Below, one piece after another: positions 51,394 to 59,713 of a DNA stretch of 64,000 nt. This stretch comes from AWTP1-13 sp050248715 (GTDB lineage: Bacteria > Pseudomonadota > Alphaproteobacteria > Rhizobiales > Hyphomicrobiaceae). Under the pieces are notes generated by a model, which was not told the DNA's origin, made no database searches, and was given only the letters and a program-made list of their open reading frames with translations. Location: contig JBFWRV010000016.1 in assembly GCA_050248715.1 (NCBI GenBank), forward strand, positions 29,876 through 93,875, given 5' to 3'. Numbering within the stretch: the stretch's first letter is position 1; each line of letters begins with the position of its first letter. The translations under genes and the position numbers were made by a program.

Positions 51394-51451
51394 GCAGTCG
51401 CCATTGTGCCGGGCGCACTATCAGTTCGCTCAAGAGCCCACGAGGCAAGGC

Positions 51452-52051
51452 ATGACGGACGACGTCCTGGAGCGGCTGGCAATCCGCGAGCTGGTGGAGA
51501 ATTGGGCGGTATGGCGGGACGCTGGCGATTGGGAGCGCTTCCGTACTGTCTGGCACAGTGACGGTCGCATGATGGCGACATGGTTTCAGGGCTCGGCAGA
51601 CGAGTTCATCGCCGTGAGCCGCGCCGGATTCGAGAAAGGCATCAGCATTCTGCATTTTCTCGGCGGCAATTCCGCCGACGTCGTCGGCTCGCGCGCCATC
51701 TCGCAAACCAAGATGACAATCTCGCAGCGCGCGCTGGTGCACGACGTCCTGTGCGATGTCGTCTGCACGGGCCGCTTCTATGACTTTCTCGAGAAGCGTG
51801 ACGGCCGTTGGGGCATGGTGTTGCGCCAGCCGATCTACGAGAAGGACCGCATGGATCCGGTCGACCCCGCCGCGCGGCTGACGCTCGATCCCGCCGTGCT
51901 GCGACGCTTCCCCGAGGGCTATCGTCATCTCGCTTACCTCCAAACGGAGATCGGCTTCAAGGTGAAGCCGGACATGCCCGGGCTGAAGGGGCGGGAGGTG
52001 GAGGCGCTCTACGCGCGAGGCAGGGCGTGGCTCGACGGCAAGCCGCTCTAA
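51452..52051 (+). CDS. SnoaL-like NTF2-fold protein
   Basis: The 199-residue protein opens with the SnoaL_4 pattern LAIRELVENWAVWRDAGDWERFRTVWHSDGRM, then FIAVSRAGFEKGISILHFLGG and RAISQTKMTISQRALV, a common arrangement in aromatic-degradation or scytalone-dehydratase-like proteins. A 60-residue C-terminal extension (PIYEKDRMDPVDP to LDGKPL) follows the fold. GAGGCAAGG precedes ATG 51452. The gene precedes the hydroxyacid dehydrogenase gene by 69 bp on the same strand and may be co-transcribed. Confidence 0.82.
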   Translation: MTDDVLERLAIRELVENWAVWRDAGDWERFRTVWHSDGRMMATWFQGSADEFIAVSRAGFEKGISILHFLGGNSADVVGSRAISQTKMTISQRALVHDVLCDVVCTGRFYDFLEKRDGRWGMVLRQPIYEKDRMDPVDPAARLTLDPAVLRRFPEGYRHLAYLQTEIGFKVKPDMPGLKGREVEALYARGRAWLDGKPL

Positions 52052-52120
52052 GCCCGGCATTGCCTGCGCTATGCTGAAGCTCATCGCAACGAAGGATCGT
52101 ATTGGGGAGACGCCAGAGTC

Positions 52121-53083
52121 ATGGTCGCCATAGCCCTTCTCGACGACTACCAACGTGTTGCCCTGAGTATGGCCGACTGGTCCGGACTGCAGAGCAGCCA
52201 CCGGCTCGTTGTTTTCAACGAGCATCTCCCCAACGTCGATGCCGCGGCGCGCGCGCTGGCCGATTTCGATGTGGTGTGCGTCATGCGCGAGCGCATGCCA
52301 GTGCCGCGGGCACTGTTTGAAAAGCTGCCGAAGCTGCGGCTGCTCGTCACCACCGGCAAGCGGAACGCCTCGATCGACATGGCTGCCGCCGCCGACCACA
52401 AGGTAACGGTGTGCGGGGTAGGTGGAGGTTACGGCAGCGGCCTGTCGACGGCGGAACTCGCGATCGGCCTCATGCTGTCGCTGGCTCGTCACATGCGCGA
52501 GGAGTTCCACGCCATGCGCCCCGGGGGCGGCTGGCAAAGCACGATCGGCATCGACCTCGACGGACGCACGCTCGGCATCCTGGGCCTGGGAAATCTTGGC
52601 ACCAAGGTCGGTAGGATTGCTGCGGCCATCGGCATGAAGGTGATCGCCTGGAGCGAGAACCTCACATCGGAGCGGGCGAGCCAGAATGGGGCTCAGCGCG
52701 TCGACAAGGACGAGCTGTTCCGCCGTTCGGATGTGCTCAGCATCCATTCCGTGCTCTCGCCGCGCAGCCGCGGCCTCGTCGGTGCCCGCGAGCTGGCGCT
52801 CATGAAGCCGACCGCCCTCCTGATCAACACTTCGCGTGGGCCCATCGTCGACGAGGCGGCCATACTGGCGGCGCTGCGGGAGAAGCGGATCGGCGGTTAC
52901 GGCGCGGATACCTTCGATGTCGAGCCGCTCCCCTCCGACCACCCGCTGCGCTCCGAGCCCAGGGCGCTGCTCACGCCGCATCTGGGCTACGTCACGCACG
53001 AGACCTATCGCGGCTTCTACGAGGGCACCAAGGCTGCCATCGAAGGCTGGCTCGCCGGCAAGCCGGTGAACGTGATCACGTAG
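52121..53083 (+). CDS. D-2-hydroxyacid dehydrogenase family protein
   Basis: The 320-residue NAD-dependent enzyme has the Rossmann motif GILGLGNLGTKVGRIA, followed by the catalytic Arg in INTSRGPIVDE, Glu in DTFDVEPLP and His in LTPHLGY. These form the standard triad of D-2-hydroxyacid dehydrogenases such as phosphoglycerate or glyoxylate reductases. GYGSGLSTAELAIGLMLSLAR is the usual N-domain to Rossmann link. Length is normal; no ACT domain is present, so it is not a regulatory SerA. A palindromic repeat follows its stop. Confidence 0.92.
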   Translation: MVAIALLDDYQRVALSMADWSGLQSSHRLVVFNEHLPNVDAAARALADFDVVCVMRERMPVPRALFEKLPKLRLLVTTGKRNASIDMAAAADHKVTVCGVGGGYGSGLSTAELAIGLMLSLARHMREEFHAMRPGGGWQSTIGIDLDGRTLGILGLGNLGTKVGRIAAAIGMKVIAWSENLTSERASQNGAQRVDKDELFRRSDVLSIHSVLSPRSRGLVGARELALMKPTALLINTSRGPIVDEAAILAALREKRIGGYGADTFDVEPLPSDHPLRSEPRALLTPHLGYVTHETYRGFYEGTKAAIEGWLAGKPVNVIT

Positions 53084-53091
53084 TTTCCCCC

Positions 53092-53165
53092 AGGGTGCAA
53101 AAGCGAAGCGCATTGCACCGATCTGACCGGCTATCGGCGCAATGCGGCTTCGCCCTTTGCGCCCT
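53092..53165. repeat. Dispersed palindromic repeat, copy B
   Basis: The 74-bp element has arms AGGGTGCAAAAGCGAAGCGC (continuing to CACCGAT) and ATCGGCGCAATGCGGCTTCG (continuing to GCGCCCT) around a ten-base centre, CTGACCGGCT. Its left arm matches the reverse complement of the right arm of copy A (19407-19468) at 29 of 31 bases, and its right arm matches the left arm of copy A almost as well. The copies are therefore in opposite orientation. It fills the gap between convergent genes. Confidence 0.85.
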
Positions 53166-53177
53166 ACACGACACGGC

Positions 53178-54071
53178 CTATACCGCGACGGCCTTGACGG
53201 TGATGGTCTGGGGCGCGTCCTCCAGGCCCTTCTGGGCGGCCGGCCGCGCCGGGCGGTCCTTGGCCCGCTTGGCGATGGTCTCGACGAAGGCAATAGTCCG
53301 GTCCACCACGATGTTGCGCTGCCGGTCGATGGTGACGACGTGGTAGCTGTCGTCCAGCACGCACATGTCTACCAGACCCTTCAGATGCCGCTGGATGTAC
53401 CAGGCGTTGTTGAGGTCGGCGTAGTCATCCTCCCGCGGATGCACGATCAGCGCGGGTTGGTGGATGTTCTTGAGCTCGCGGATCGTGGCCTGCGCCAGCC
53501 AGCGGTGCTCGAGCACGGCGCCGCCCGGGGTGACTGGCAGGCCCGCCGCGGAGCTGTCGCCGCTGAAGAGGGCGTTGCGCACGAACTCGCGCACACGCTC
53601 GTCCTTGATGCCGTGCGGCTCGATGTCGGGGAACTGGATGAGGTTGGCGAACCCCTTGGTCGTGATGGCGCGAAAGAACCGCGCGTACCAGGGAATGATC
53701 CAGCCATTGAGCCAAAAGGTGGGTGCGAACAAGGCCGTGCCGTGCACGTCCTTGGGATTGCGGGCGGCCAACAGCAACGCCAGCACCGCGCCCGTCGACA
53801 ACCCGCCGACGATCACCGTGTCACAGTCCTTGCGGATCTCGAACAGCGCGCTCTCGGCGCTCGCGTACCATTCCTGCCAGGTCGCCTTCTTGATGTCCTC
53901 CTCGGTGCCGCAGTGGCCGGCGAGTTGGGGGCAGTGCACGGTGTAGCCTGCGCGCGCCATCCCGTTGGCGACGTAGCGCATCTCGGCGGGGGTGCCGGCC
54001 AGGCCATGGAGCAACAGCACACCCACGCGGTTCCCGCGGATGTAATAGCTGTAGTCCTTCTGAACTATCAT
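53178..54071 (-). CDS. Alpha/beta hydrolase (Est30-like carboxylesterase)
   Basis: The 297-residue hydrolase has the oxyanion region LLLHGLAGTPAEMRYVA, the nucleophile elbow GGLSTGAVLAL, an acid residue in HPREDDYAD and the catalytic His in DDSYHVVTID. This is the layout of small carboxylesterase/monoglyceride lipase enzymes. No signal peptide is seen at ATG 54071, which has GGGAAGG before it; the long in-frame leader to 54248 is rejected as non-coding. It converges with the hydroxyacid dehydrogenase gene across the palindromic repeat. Confidence 0.9.
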   Translation of the reverse strand: MIVQKDYSYYIRGNRVGVLLLHGLAGTPAEMRYVANGMARAGYTVHCPQLAGHCGTEEDIKKATWQEWYASAESALFEIRKDCDTVIVGGLSTGAVLALLLAARNPKDVHGTALFAPTFWLNGWIIPWYARFFRAITTKGFANLIQFPDIEPHGIKDERVREFVRNALFSGDSSAAGLPVTPGGAVLEHRWLAQATIRELKNIHQPALIVHPREDDYADLNNAWYIQRHLKGLVDMCVLDDSYHVVTIDRQRNIVVDRTIAFVETIAKRAKDRPARPAAQKGLEDAPQTITVKAVAV

Positions 54072-54493
54072 GACCTTCCCGTCTTTCCGAGCAACATGTC
54101 TATCCGAGGCTAGGGAGATGGCAAACGCGGCTCTATTACTCTGGAAACAAGGGTCGGGCCGGCGGGCAAAATGGTGGTTTGCCGAGCCGCACGACGGTTG
54201 CATTAGGGCACATGTTGAGCGCCCTTCCCCACCTGTAATGCAGACCATGAAAAGGCTGGCTCGATTCCGCCTTCAGGTGATATCCGCGCCCCTTGCCCGT
54301 CGCAACCGCCTTCACAGCAATGCTCCCCCCGGCAAGTCCGGCCACGCATGAACGCGGCCCGCCGCCCGTACCGTTCCCGGCCATGTCCGCCATGTCCCTG
54401 CGACATGAACCCCAGCTGGCAGGCTAAGCAACCAGCCCGCCGGCCAACAGTTCCACGTGGAACAGCCCGAGTGGTTTGAAGATGGCGCCGCGA
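54072..54493. other. Gene-free stretch carrying the parS-like palindrome
   Basis: No credible gene was seen in this 422-bp stretch. The only notable sequence is the palindrome at 54449-54464. The upstream part should contain the promoter of the hydrolase gene that starts at 54071. Confidence 0.5.
54449..54464. other. parS-like palindrome (candidate ParB site)
   Basis: The sequence AGTTCCACGTGGAACA contains a perfect 14-bp palindrome. It matches the ParB-binding parS consensus TGTTNCACGTGNAACA at 13 of the 14 fixed positions, failing only at the outermost 5' base. It is 30 bases downstream of the Crp/Fnr gene stop, in non-coding DNA. ParB genes are not in the window, so function is inferred from the motif only. 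Confidence 0.55.
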
Positions 54494-55189
54494 TCATTCC
54501 ATCTCGGCGATGCTTTGCAAAACCTCGGTATTGCAGCTGAGCTTGCTGCCGTTGCGCGTGATGGCGCCTATGTCCTGAAGCAGCGTCAGGGCAATGTTCA
54601 CTTTCGGGCGGCTCGCCCCGATCAACAAAGCCAGCTCGCCCTGCGACATGCCGAGGTCGAGTGCGACATTCTGTCCGGCGCTCGCGGGCTCCTGCAGCCT
54701 GAGCGCCGACAGCAGAAGACGTGCCAGCCGCACCTCAATGCGATGCAGCGCAATCGCCTCGAGCCTTTGATCGGTCTCCCGCAGACGTGTGCAGAGGAAC
54801 CGAATGGCAGCTTGCGCCACTTTGGGGTTGTTCTCGATCAGTTCCAGCACGGCCCTCTGCGGCAGGGCCATGGTCTGCACTTTCGTGATGGCCGTGGCGT
54901 TGGCTGTGCGCTCGCCGCCATCGAGCGTGGCGATCTCGCCGAAAATATTGCCCGGCCCGGCATGCGCGAACGATAGCTCCCGGCCGTCGCTCGACAGGAT
55001 TGAGAGCCGGATGCGACCCGCCAGCACGAGATACATTTCGCGGCCGGCATCGCCGCGCGAGAAGATCATCTGGTCGGGCTCGAAATCCACCCGCCGCATG
55101 CGCGCCGCGATCGCGGTCAGGTCAGGCTCGGACAGCGGGCCGAACAAGGCGCTCTTGGCCAGGAGATCGACGATTGCGCGCTGGTCCAT
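54494..55189 (-). CDS. Crp/Fnr family transcriptional regulator
   Basis: The 231-residue protein has a cyclic-nucleotide-binding-like beta barrel (IFSRGDAGREMYLVLAGRIRLSIL, PGNIFGEIATLDGGERTA), a long dimer helix and a C-terminal winged helix (LGMSQGELALLIGASRPKVNIALTLLQDIGAI). Iron-sulfur cysteines of FNR are absent, and the recognition helix lacks the FNR E-x2-S-R pattern, so it is not an oxygen-sensing FNR. Ligand and targets are unknown. GAGGG precedes ATG 55189. It is divergent from pqqA, 247 bp away, but a link to PQQ control is only positional. Confidence 0.92.
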   Translation of the reverse strand: MDQRAIVDLLAKSALFGPLSEPDLTAIAARMRRVDFEPDQMIFSRGDAGREMYLVLAGRIRLSILSSDGRELSFAHAGPGNIFGEIATLDGGERTANATAITKVQTMALPQRAVLELIENNPKVAQAAIRFLCTRLRETDQRLEAIALHRIEVRLARLLLSALRLQEPASAGQNVALDLGMSQGELALLIGASRPKVNIALTLLQDIGAITRNGSKLSCNTEVLQSIAEME

Positions 55190-55341
55190 GGTTCAAACCC
55201 TCGCCAGGTAAGCCGCTTGCCCTGATCATGCAGGGGATGGCCGTCTGCTGTCGAGCGGGGAAACATCGTTTCCGTACAGGGTGGTGTACGCTCGGCCTCC
55301 CCGACCCAGCCGCGGGGGTGAGACCGCCAGCACTCCCAATG

Positions 55342-55372
55342 TTGACGCGCAGACCTCGGCGCTGCACACTAT
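55342..55372 (+). promoter_or_regulatory. Possible pqqA promoter
   Basis: TTGACG at 55342-55347 and CACTAT at 55367-55372 are spaced by 19 bases and lie 65-95 bases before pqqA. Spacing is long for the housekeeping sigma factor. A small palindrome, GTACA(N6)TGTAC at 55274-55289, lies upstream and could bind a regulator. Confidence 0.3.
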
Positions 55373-55436
55373 GGACGGAACAAGAGTGTGCAGCTGCAAG
55401 TCTTAGCAACACAGTCATTGATCCGGAGGAGGCTCC

Positions 55437-55529
55437 ATGAAGCTCGAATGGCACAAGCCGGAGGTCGTCGAGGAAGAGGTCGGCCTAGAGGTGACGAGCT
55501 ACAGCTCTGCCGAACTCGATCGCTCCTGA
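55437..55529 (+). CDS. pqqA: PQQ precursor peptide PqqA
   Basis: The 30-residue peptide is the ribosomal precursor of the cofactor pyrroloquinoline quinone. The motif GLEVTSYSSAELD contains the Glu18 and Tyr22 that are cross-linked (E-x3-Y) to make PQQ. It closely resembles methylotroph PqqA, which has the same EVTSY core. A very strong GGAGGAGG precedes ATG 55437. It is too short for usual gene calling. pqqB and pqqC follow 2.4 kb downstream, after two inserted genes. Confidence 0.95.
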   Translation: MKLEWHKPEVVEEEVGLEVTSYSSAELDRS

Positions 55530-55674
55530 TCGCGTAAAGCTTCCAGCAATACGGACTTGGCGGCGGCCGGACGGCCGCCGTTGGTGCTTGCGGGCATGAG
55601 CGCCGGGCGGGCAAGCCGCATGCAACGCTCACGCCCGGCTTGCGGGCACGTTTGACAACGACACGCCCAGGCAC

Positions 55675-56871
55675 ATGAGGCGGATCCACTCGCCGGTCCT
55701 GCTCGCCAACGTCGAGGACCGCAAGGCGCGTGCGTTCGTGGTGCTGTTCACCTGCGACGCCTTCTCGCGCGCCACGCTGATCTCCCTGGTGCCGCTCGAG
55801 GCCTACGAGCGGCTCGGAGCCGCGCAGCGGGTCAGTGTCGCCTACTTCCTCGTCGGCATCCTAGGCCTCGCCGCCAACCTGGCCGTGCCGCTCATCCTGC
55901 ACTGGCTCAGGCGCCGGTGGGTTCTCACGATCGGGGCATGCGCGCAGATTACAAGTGCCCTGGTGTTCACCCTAGGAACTCAGACCGCACTACTCGCCGG
56001 CCTCGCTTTGCAGGTCGTGGCCATGGCGATGCTCGACGTGGTCATCAATCTCTACCTGCTCGATCACATCCCGCGGCGCGGCCTCAACCACTTCGAGCCG
56101 CGCCGGCTGCTGTTCGCCGGCAGCGCCTTCGCCGCGGGTCCCTGGGTCGGCGTCTATCTTCATCGCAACGTCGCCGAGAACTCTACCTATCTCGTGGCGG
56201 CGCTCGCGACCGCGACGCTCCTGATCTACTTCTGGACGCTGCGCCTCGCCGACAATCCCAGCCTGCAAGCCGGCGTGGCGCCTCCGCCGAACCCCTTGCG
56301 CTTCGTGCCGCGCTTTGCCGCCCAGCCGCGCCTTGTGTTGTCATGGGCGCTGGCGCTCGGGCGCAACGGCTGGTGGGTGATGAACTTCATCTATACGCCG
56401 ATCTACGTGACGAAGGCCGGCTATCCGCCGGAAGTGGGGGGCGCGCTCATATCCCTCGGCCTCGCGCCGATGCTACTGGTGCGTGTATGGGGCCGCATTG
56501 GGGGGAGGATCGGCATCCGCAATCTCCTGGTGCTCGCCTACAGCCTGACGGGGGCCGCGAGCCTACTGGCGGCCATTGCGGCGGCGGCCGGAAGGCCGCC
56601 GTTGTGCATGGCGCTGCTGTTCCTTGCTGCCTTCGCTGCCACCATGATCGACGGCGCCGGCAATGTGCCGTTCCTGCGTGCCGTCCGCCACTACGAGCGT
56701 GCCCCCATGACGTCGGTGTTCATGACATTCCGCCAGGTCGGCTCACTGCTGATCCCTGGGATTCTTGCCGTCGTGCTGTGGGTGCTGCCGCTTTGGGGTG
56801 TGTTTGCCGTCGGTGGACTCCTGGCGCTTGCCATGGCGGCCCTCTCCCGCTACCTCCCGCGACGGCTCTAA
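55675..56871 (+). CDS. MFS transporter
   Basis: The 398-residue protein has 12 hydrophobic segments with a central hydrophilic loop near residues 200-215 (PPPNPLRFVPRF), typical of the major facilitator superfamily. The N-terminal half has the LLFAGSAFAAGPWVGVYLHRN stretch, and the C-terminal half VWGRIGGRIGIRNLLVLAYSLTG corresponds to the conserved loop motif. It lies between pqqA and the aminotransferase gene on the same strand, a position where no transporter belongs to the basic pqq operon. The substrate is unknown. Confidence 0.85.
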   Translation: MRRIHSPVLLANVEDRKARAFVVLFTCDAFSRATLISLVPLEAYERLGAAQRVSVAYFLVGILGLAANLAVPLILHWLRRRWVLTIGACAQITSALVFTLGTQTALLAGLALQVVAMAMLDVVINLYLLDHIPRRGLNHFEPRRLLFAGSAFAAGPWVGVYLHRNVAENSTYLVAALATATLLIYFWTLRLADNPSLQAGVAPPPNPLRFVPRFAAQPRLVLSWALALGRNGWWVMNFIYTPIYVTKAGYPPEVGGALISLGLAPMLLVRVWGRIGGRIGIRNLLVLAYSLTGAASLLAAIAAAAGRPPLCMALLFLAAFAATMIDGAGNVPFLRAVRHYERAPMTSVFMTFRQVGSLLIPGILAVVLWVLPLWGVFAVGGLLALAMAALSRYLPRRL

Positions 56872-56954
56872 TCCGAGGTTCTTGCATCTGCTGGCTGGGC
56901 ACGGAATTGCCGTATAGTCTCGGACAGATTGCTCTCTCCTTCTGTGAGGCTCCG

Positions 56955-57908
56955 ATGTCGGTACGTGCCAACGAGCGGGTCGCCTGGTTCAACGGCGAGT
57001 TCATTCCCGAAAGCCAGGTACGCATTCCCTTCCGAGACTCGAGTTGGGTCTACGGTGACGGCGGCTTCGACATGACGCGCAGCTTCGGCCATCGCCTGTT
57101 CAAGGTGAAAGAGCACGTCGACCGGCTCTATCGCTCGCTCAAATATCTGCGCATCGACCCGGGCTTCGGGCCGGCCAGGATGTGTGCGCTAACTGAGGAG
57201 GTATTCGAGCGCAACCGCCACCTGCTCGGCCCCGATGACGACTACTGGGTGGGCCAGCGCATCAGCCGCGGCGTGAAGGAGACGCCGGGCGACAACATCG
57301 ATCACCACGGACCCAACGTGGTGCTGGAGTGCTCGCCGCTGCCCCTCATGCAGCGCGCCAAGCTGTTCAAGGTCGGCATCAAGGTCGTCACTCCCTCGCA
57401 CCGCCGCGTGCCGCCGGACTCCCTTACCCCGCGCGCCAAGACGCACAACTATCTGAACATGATCGTGGCCAACCAGGAGGTGCAGAGCATCGACCCCGAG
57501 GCCTGGGCGCTGCTGCTCGATGTCAACGGCAACCTGTGCGAGGGCATGGGCTCCAACATCTTCACGGTACGCGACGGGGAGATCCTGACGCCGCGCGAGA
57601 AGTTCGTGCTGCCGGGTGTGAGCCGCCAGACCGTCATCGATCTCGCGCGCGAGGAGGGTATGTCAGTGCGCGAGGCCGACATTGATCTCTACGATGCCTA
57701 CAACGCGGATGAGGTGTTCCTCACCTCGACGTCGCTCTGCATCTGCCCCGTCAGCAAGGTGAACGGGGTCGAGATCGGCCCGAAGGGCCAGGTTTGGGGA
57801 CCGGCGACCAAGCGCCTCGCCGACGCCTACCAGCGTTTCGTCGGCCACGATTTCGTCGGCCAGTATCTCAAGCGTTACGTCGACGGCATGGAATCGCGCG
57901 CGTTTTGA
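56955..57908 (+). CDS. Class IV aminotransferase (BCAT/D-amino acid type)
   Basis: The 317-residue PLP enzyme is a fold-type IV aminotransferase: VAWFNGEFIPESQVRIPFRDSSWVYGDGGFDMTRS at the N-terminus, the Lys of RAKTHNYLNMI that binds PLP, NLCEGMGSNIFTV, and LPGVSRQTVIDLAREEG. The closest general relatives are branched-chain or D-amino acid aminotransferases. GAGG precedes ATG 56955. It follows the MFS gene by 83 bp and precedes pqqB by 61 bp, so all may share a transcript. A PQQ role is not established. Confidence 0.9.
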   Translation: MSVRANERVAWFNGEFIPESQVRIPFRDSSWVYGDGGFDMTRSFGHRLFKVKEHVDRLYRSLKYLRIDPGFGPARMCALTEEVFERNRHLLGPDDDYWVGQRISRGVKETPGDNIDHHGPNVVLECSPLPLMQRAKLFKVGIKVVTPSHRRVPPDSLTPRAKTHNYLNMIVANQEVQSIDPEAWALLLDVNGNLCEGMGSNIFTVRDGEILTPREKFVLPGVSRQTVIDLAREEGMSVREADIDLYDAYNADEVFLTSTSLCICPVSKVNGVEIGPKGQVWGPATKRLADAYQRFVGHDFVGQYLKRYVDGMESRAF

Positions 57909-57969
57909 TGTGGGCAGCTGATGGGGCCAGACCCTATGGCGCACCCTCGAGCATGGCGTTGAGCCGCCC

Positions 57970-58881
57970 ATGATTATCAAAATCCTGGGTTCGGCGGCGG
58001 GCGGCGGCTTTCCGCAGGCCAATTGCAATTGCCGCAACTGTGCCGACGTGCGGGCCGGCAAGCCGGGTCTCCAACCGCGCACGCAATCCTCCCTCGCCGT
58101 CAGCACGGACGGCGAGCGCTGGCTGCTCATCAATGCCTCGCCGGACATCCGCCAGCAGATCGCCGCCACGCCGGAGCTGGCGCCGCGCCCAGGCGCAGCG
58201 CTGCGCTCCAGTCCGATCGCGGCGGTCGCCCTGACCAACGGCGATGTCGATCACGTCGCCGGGCTCTTGAGCCTGCGCGAGGGCTTTCCTTTCATCCTCT
58301 ACGCTACGCCGCGGGTCATGGCCGCGCTGGCCGTCAACAGCATCTTCAATGTGCTGAACCCAGCCTGCGTCTCACGCATTCCATTGCCCCTCGGCCGCTC
58401 GATCGAGGTGCCGGGCGGGCTCGCGATCGAGGCCTATCCTGTGCCCGGCAAGATTGCCCTCTATCTCGAGGAGGCGGGTCCTGGCTTCGGCACGCGCGAG
58501 GGTGACAGCATCGGTCTCAGGGTGAGCGAGCGGGACTCCGGCGCTGCCTTCCATTACGTGCCCGGTTGCGCCTCCGTCGATGCCGCCTTGGAACAGCGCC
58601 TGCGCGGGGCGCGGCTGGTCCTCTTTGACGGTACCCTCTACACTGACGATGAGATGATGGCCTTCGGCCTTTCGCCGAAATCAGGCGCACGCATGGGTCA
58701 TATCGCCATGTCGGGATCGCAGGGTTCGATGGCGGCGCTCGCGGGGCTCGACATCGCACGCCGCATCTACGTGCATATCAACAACTCCAACCCTGTCCTG
58801 CGCGAGGGCAGCCTTCAACGCGCAGAGGTCGAGCGCTCGGGTTGGGAGGTTGCGCACGACGGCATGGAGATCCGGCTGTGA
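57970..58881 (+). CDS. pqqB: PQQ biosynthesis protein PqqB
   Basis: PqqB is a metallo-beta-lactamase-fold hydroxylase acting in PQQ synthesis. The 303-residue protein starts IKILGSAAGGGFPQANCNCRNC, which holds the zinc-binding cysteines of the family, then LINASPDIRQQI, LTNGDVDHVAGLLSLREG and MGHIAMSGSQGSM. Length and motifs are normal. Its stop overlaps the pqqC start by four bases (GTGA), giving tight coupling. Confidence 0.96.
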   Translation: MIIKILGSAAGGGFPQANCNCRNCADVRAGKPGLQPRTQSSLAVSTDGERWLLINASPDIRQQIAATPELAPRPGAALRSSPIAAVALTNGDVDHVAGLLSLREGFPFILYATPRVMAALAVNSIFNVLNPACVSRIPLPLGRSIEVPGGLAIEAYPVPGKIALYLEEAGPGFGTREGDSIGLRVSERDSGAAFHYVPGCASVDAALEQRLRGARLVLFDGTLYTDDEMMAFGLSPKSGARMGHIAMSGSQGSMAALAGLDIARRIYVHINNSNPVLREGSLQRAEVERSGWEVAHDGMEIRL

Positions 58882-59612
58882 ACACGACGGATGCCGTGAT
58901 GACGCCCGGCCAGCTGGAAGCCGCCATTCGCGCCGTTGGCGCCGAGCGCTATCACGACAAGCATCCCTTCCACCGCCTGCTGCACGGCGGCAAGCTCGAC
59001 AAGGGCCAGGTTCAGGCCTGGGCGCTCAACCGTTACTGCTACCAGTCCGGCGTGCCGCGCAAGGACGCCGCCCTCATGAGCCGCACCCTCGATCGCGAGC
59101 TGCGGCGCGAGTGGGGCCATCGCATTCTGGACCACGACGGGTCCGGCGGAGAGGAGGGGGGCATCGAGCGCTGGCTGGTGCTCACCGATGCGCTGGGGCT
59201 CGAGCGCAGCTACGTCGTCTCCATGCAGGGAGCTCTGCCCGCCACGCGCTTCGCGGTGGAAGCATACGTGAACTTCGTGCGCGAGCGCACGCTGCTGGAG
59301 GCGGTGGCCTCTTCGCTCACGGAGCTATTTGCGCCCGCGATCCACCAGGAGCGCATCGCCGGCATGTTGGAGAACTACGACTTCATCGGCGAGCGGGCCA
59401 TGCAGTATTTCAGGCGGCGGCTCGACCAGGCCAACCGCGACGCCGATTTTGCCCTCGACTACGTCAAGCGCCATGCCACGACGACCGAGATTCAGGCCGC
59501 CGCGGTCGACGCCGTACGCTTCAAGTGCAACGTGCTTTGGGCCCAGCTCGATGCCCTGCATCATGCCTACGTCGTGCCCGGCCTGATCCCGCCCGGCGCC
59601 TTTCGGCCGTAG
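58878..59612 (+). CDS. pqqC: Pyrroloquinoline-quinone synthase PqqC
   Basis: PqqC performs the final eight-electron oxidation and ring closure to PQQ without metal. The 244-residue all-helical protein has the family motifs AERYHDKHPFHRLLHGGKLDKGQ, ALNRYCYQSGVPRKDAALMSR, RRILDHDG-like WGHRILDHDG, and IVHQERIAG-like AIHQERIAGMLENYDFI. It starts at GTG 58878, overlapping the pqqB stop. It ends without a PqqD fusion. pqqD and pqqE, which normally follow, are not found in this window. Confidence 0.95.
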   Translation: MNTTDAVMTPGQLEAAIRAVGAERYHDKHPFHRLLHGGKLDKGQVQAWALNRYCYQSGVPRKDAALMSRTLDRELRREWGHRILDHDGSGGEEGGIERWLVLTDALGLERSYVVSMQGALPATRFAVEAYVNFVRERTLLEAVASSLTELFAPAIHQERIAGMLENYDFIGERAMQYFRRRLDQANRDADFALDYVKRHATTTEIQAAAVDAVRFKCNVLWAQLDALHHAYVVPGLIPPGAFRP

Positions 59613-59699
59613 GGCCGCGTACGGGCGCCCGTGCCACGGCCCGCAAACCCCGGCACCGCTCCTGGCGAACGCTGGACGCCAATCCGCCGCAGGGAGGCA

Positions 59700-59713
59700 T
59701 TGATATGGATCAA
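59700..59713. promoter_or_regulatory. FNR-type box overlapping a start codon
   Basis: TTGATATGGATCAA is a perfect match to the FNR/DNR consensus TTGAT(N4)ATCAA. Its N4 spacer is the ATG of the annotated start of the following gene. The site lies 87 bases after the pqqC stop. Binding would either activate a promoter about 40 bases further on or interfere with transcription from upstream. Confidence 0.7.

Noticed and set aside
51086..53293. Very long open frame on the minus strand opposite the SnoaL and hydroxyacid dehydrogenase genes
   Set aside because: It is a high-GC antisense shadow with Arg/Gly/Pro-rich, repetitive composition and no motif. The plus-strand genes have clear catalytic motifs and ribosome sites.
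55186..55200. T-loop-like GGTTCAAACC as a possible tRNA
   Set aside because: No acceptor or anticodon stem can be formed around it, and it overlaps the start of the Crp/Fnr gene.
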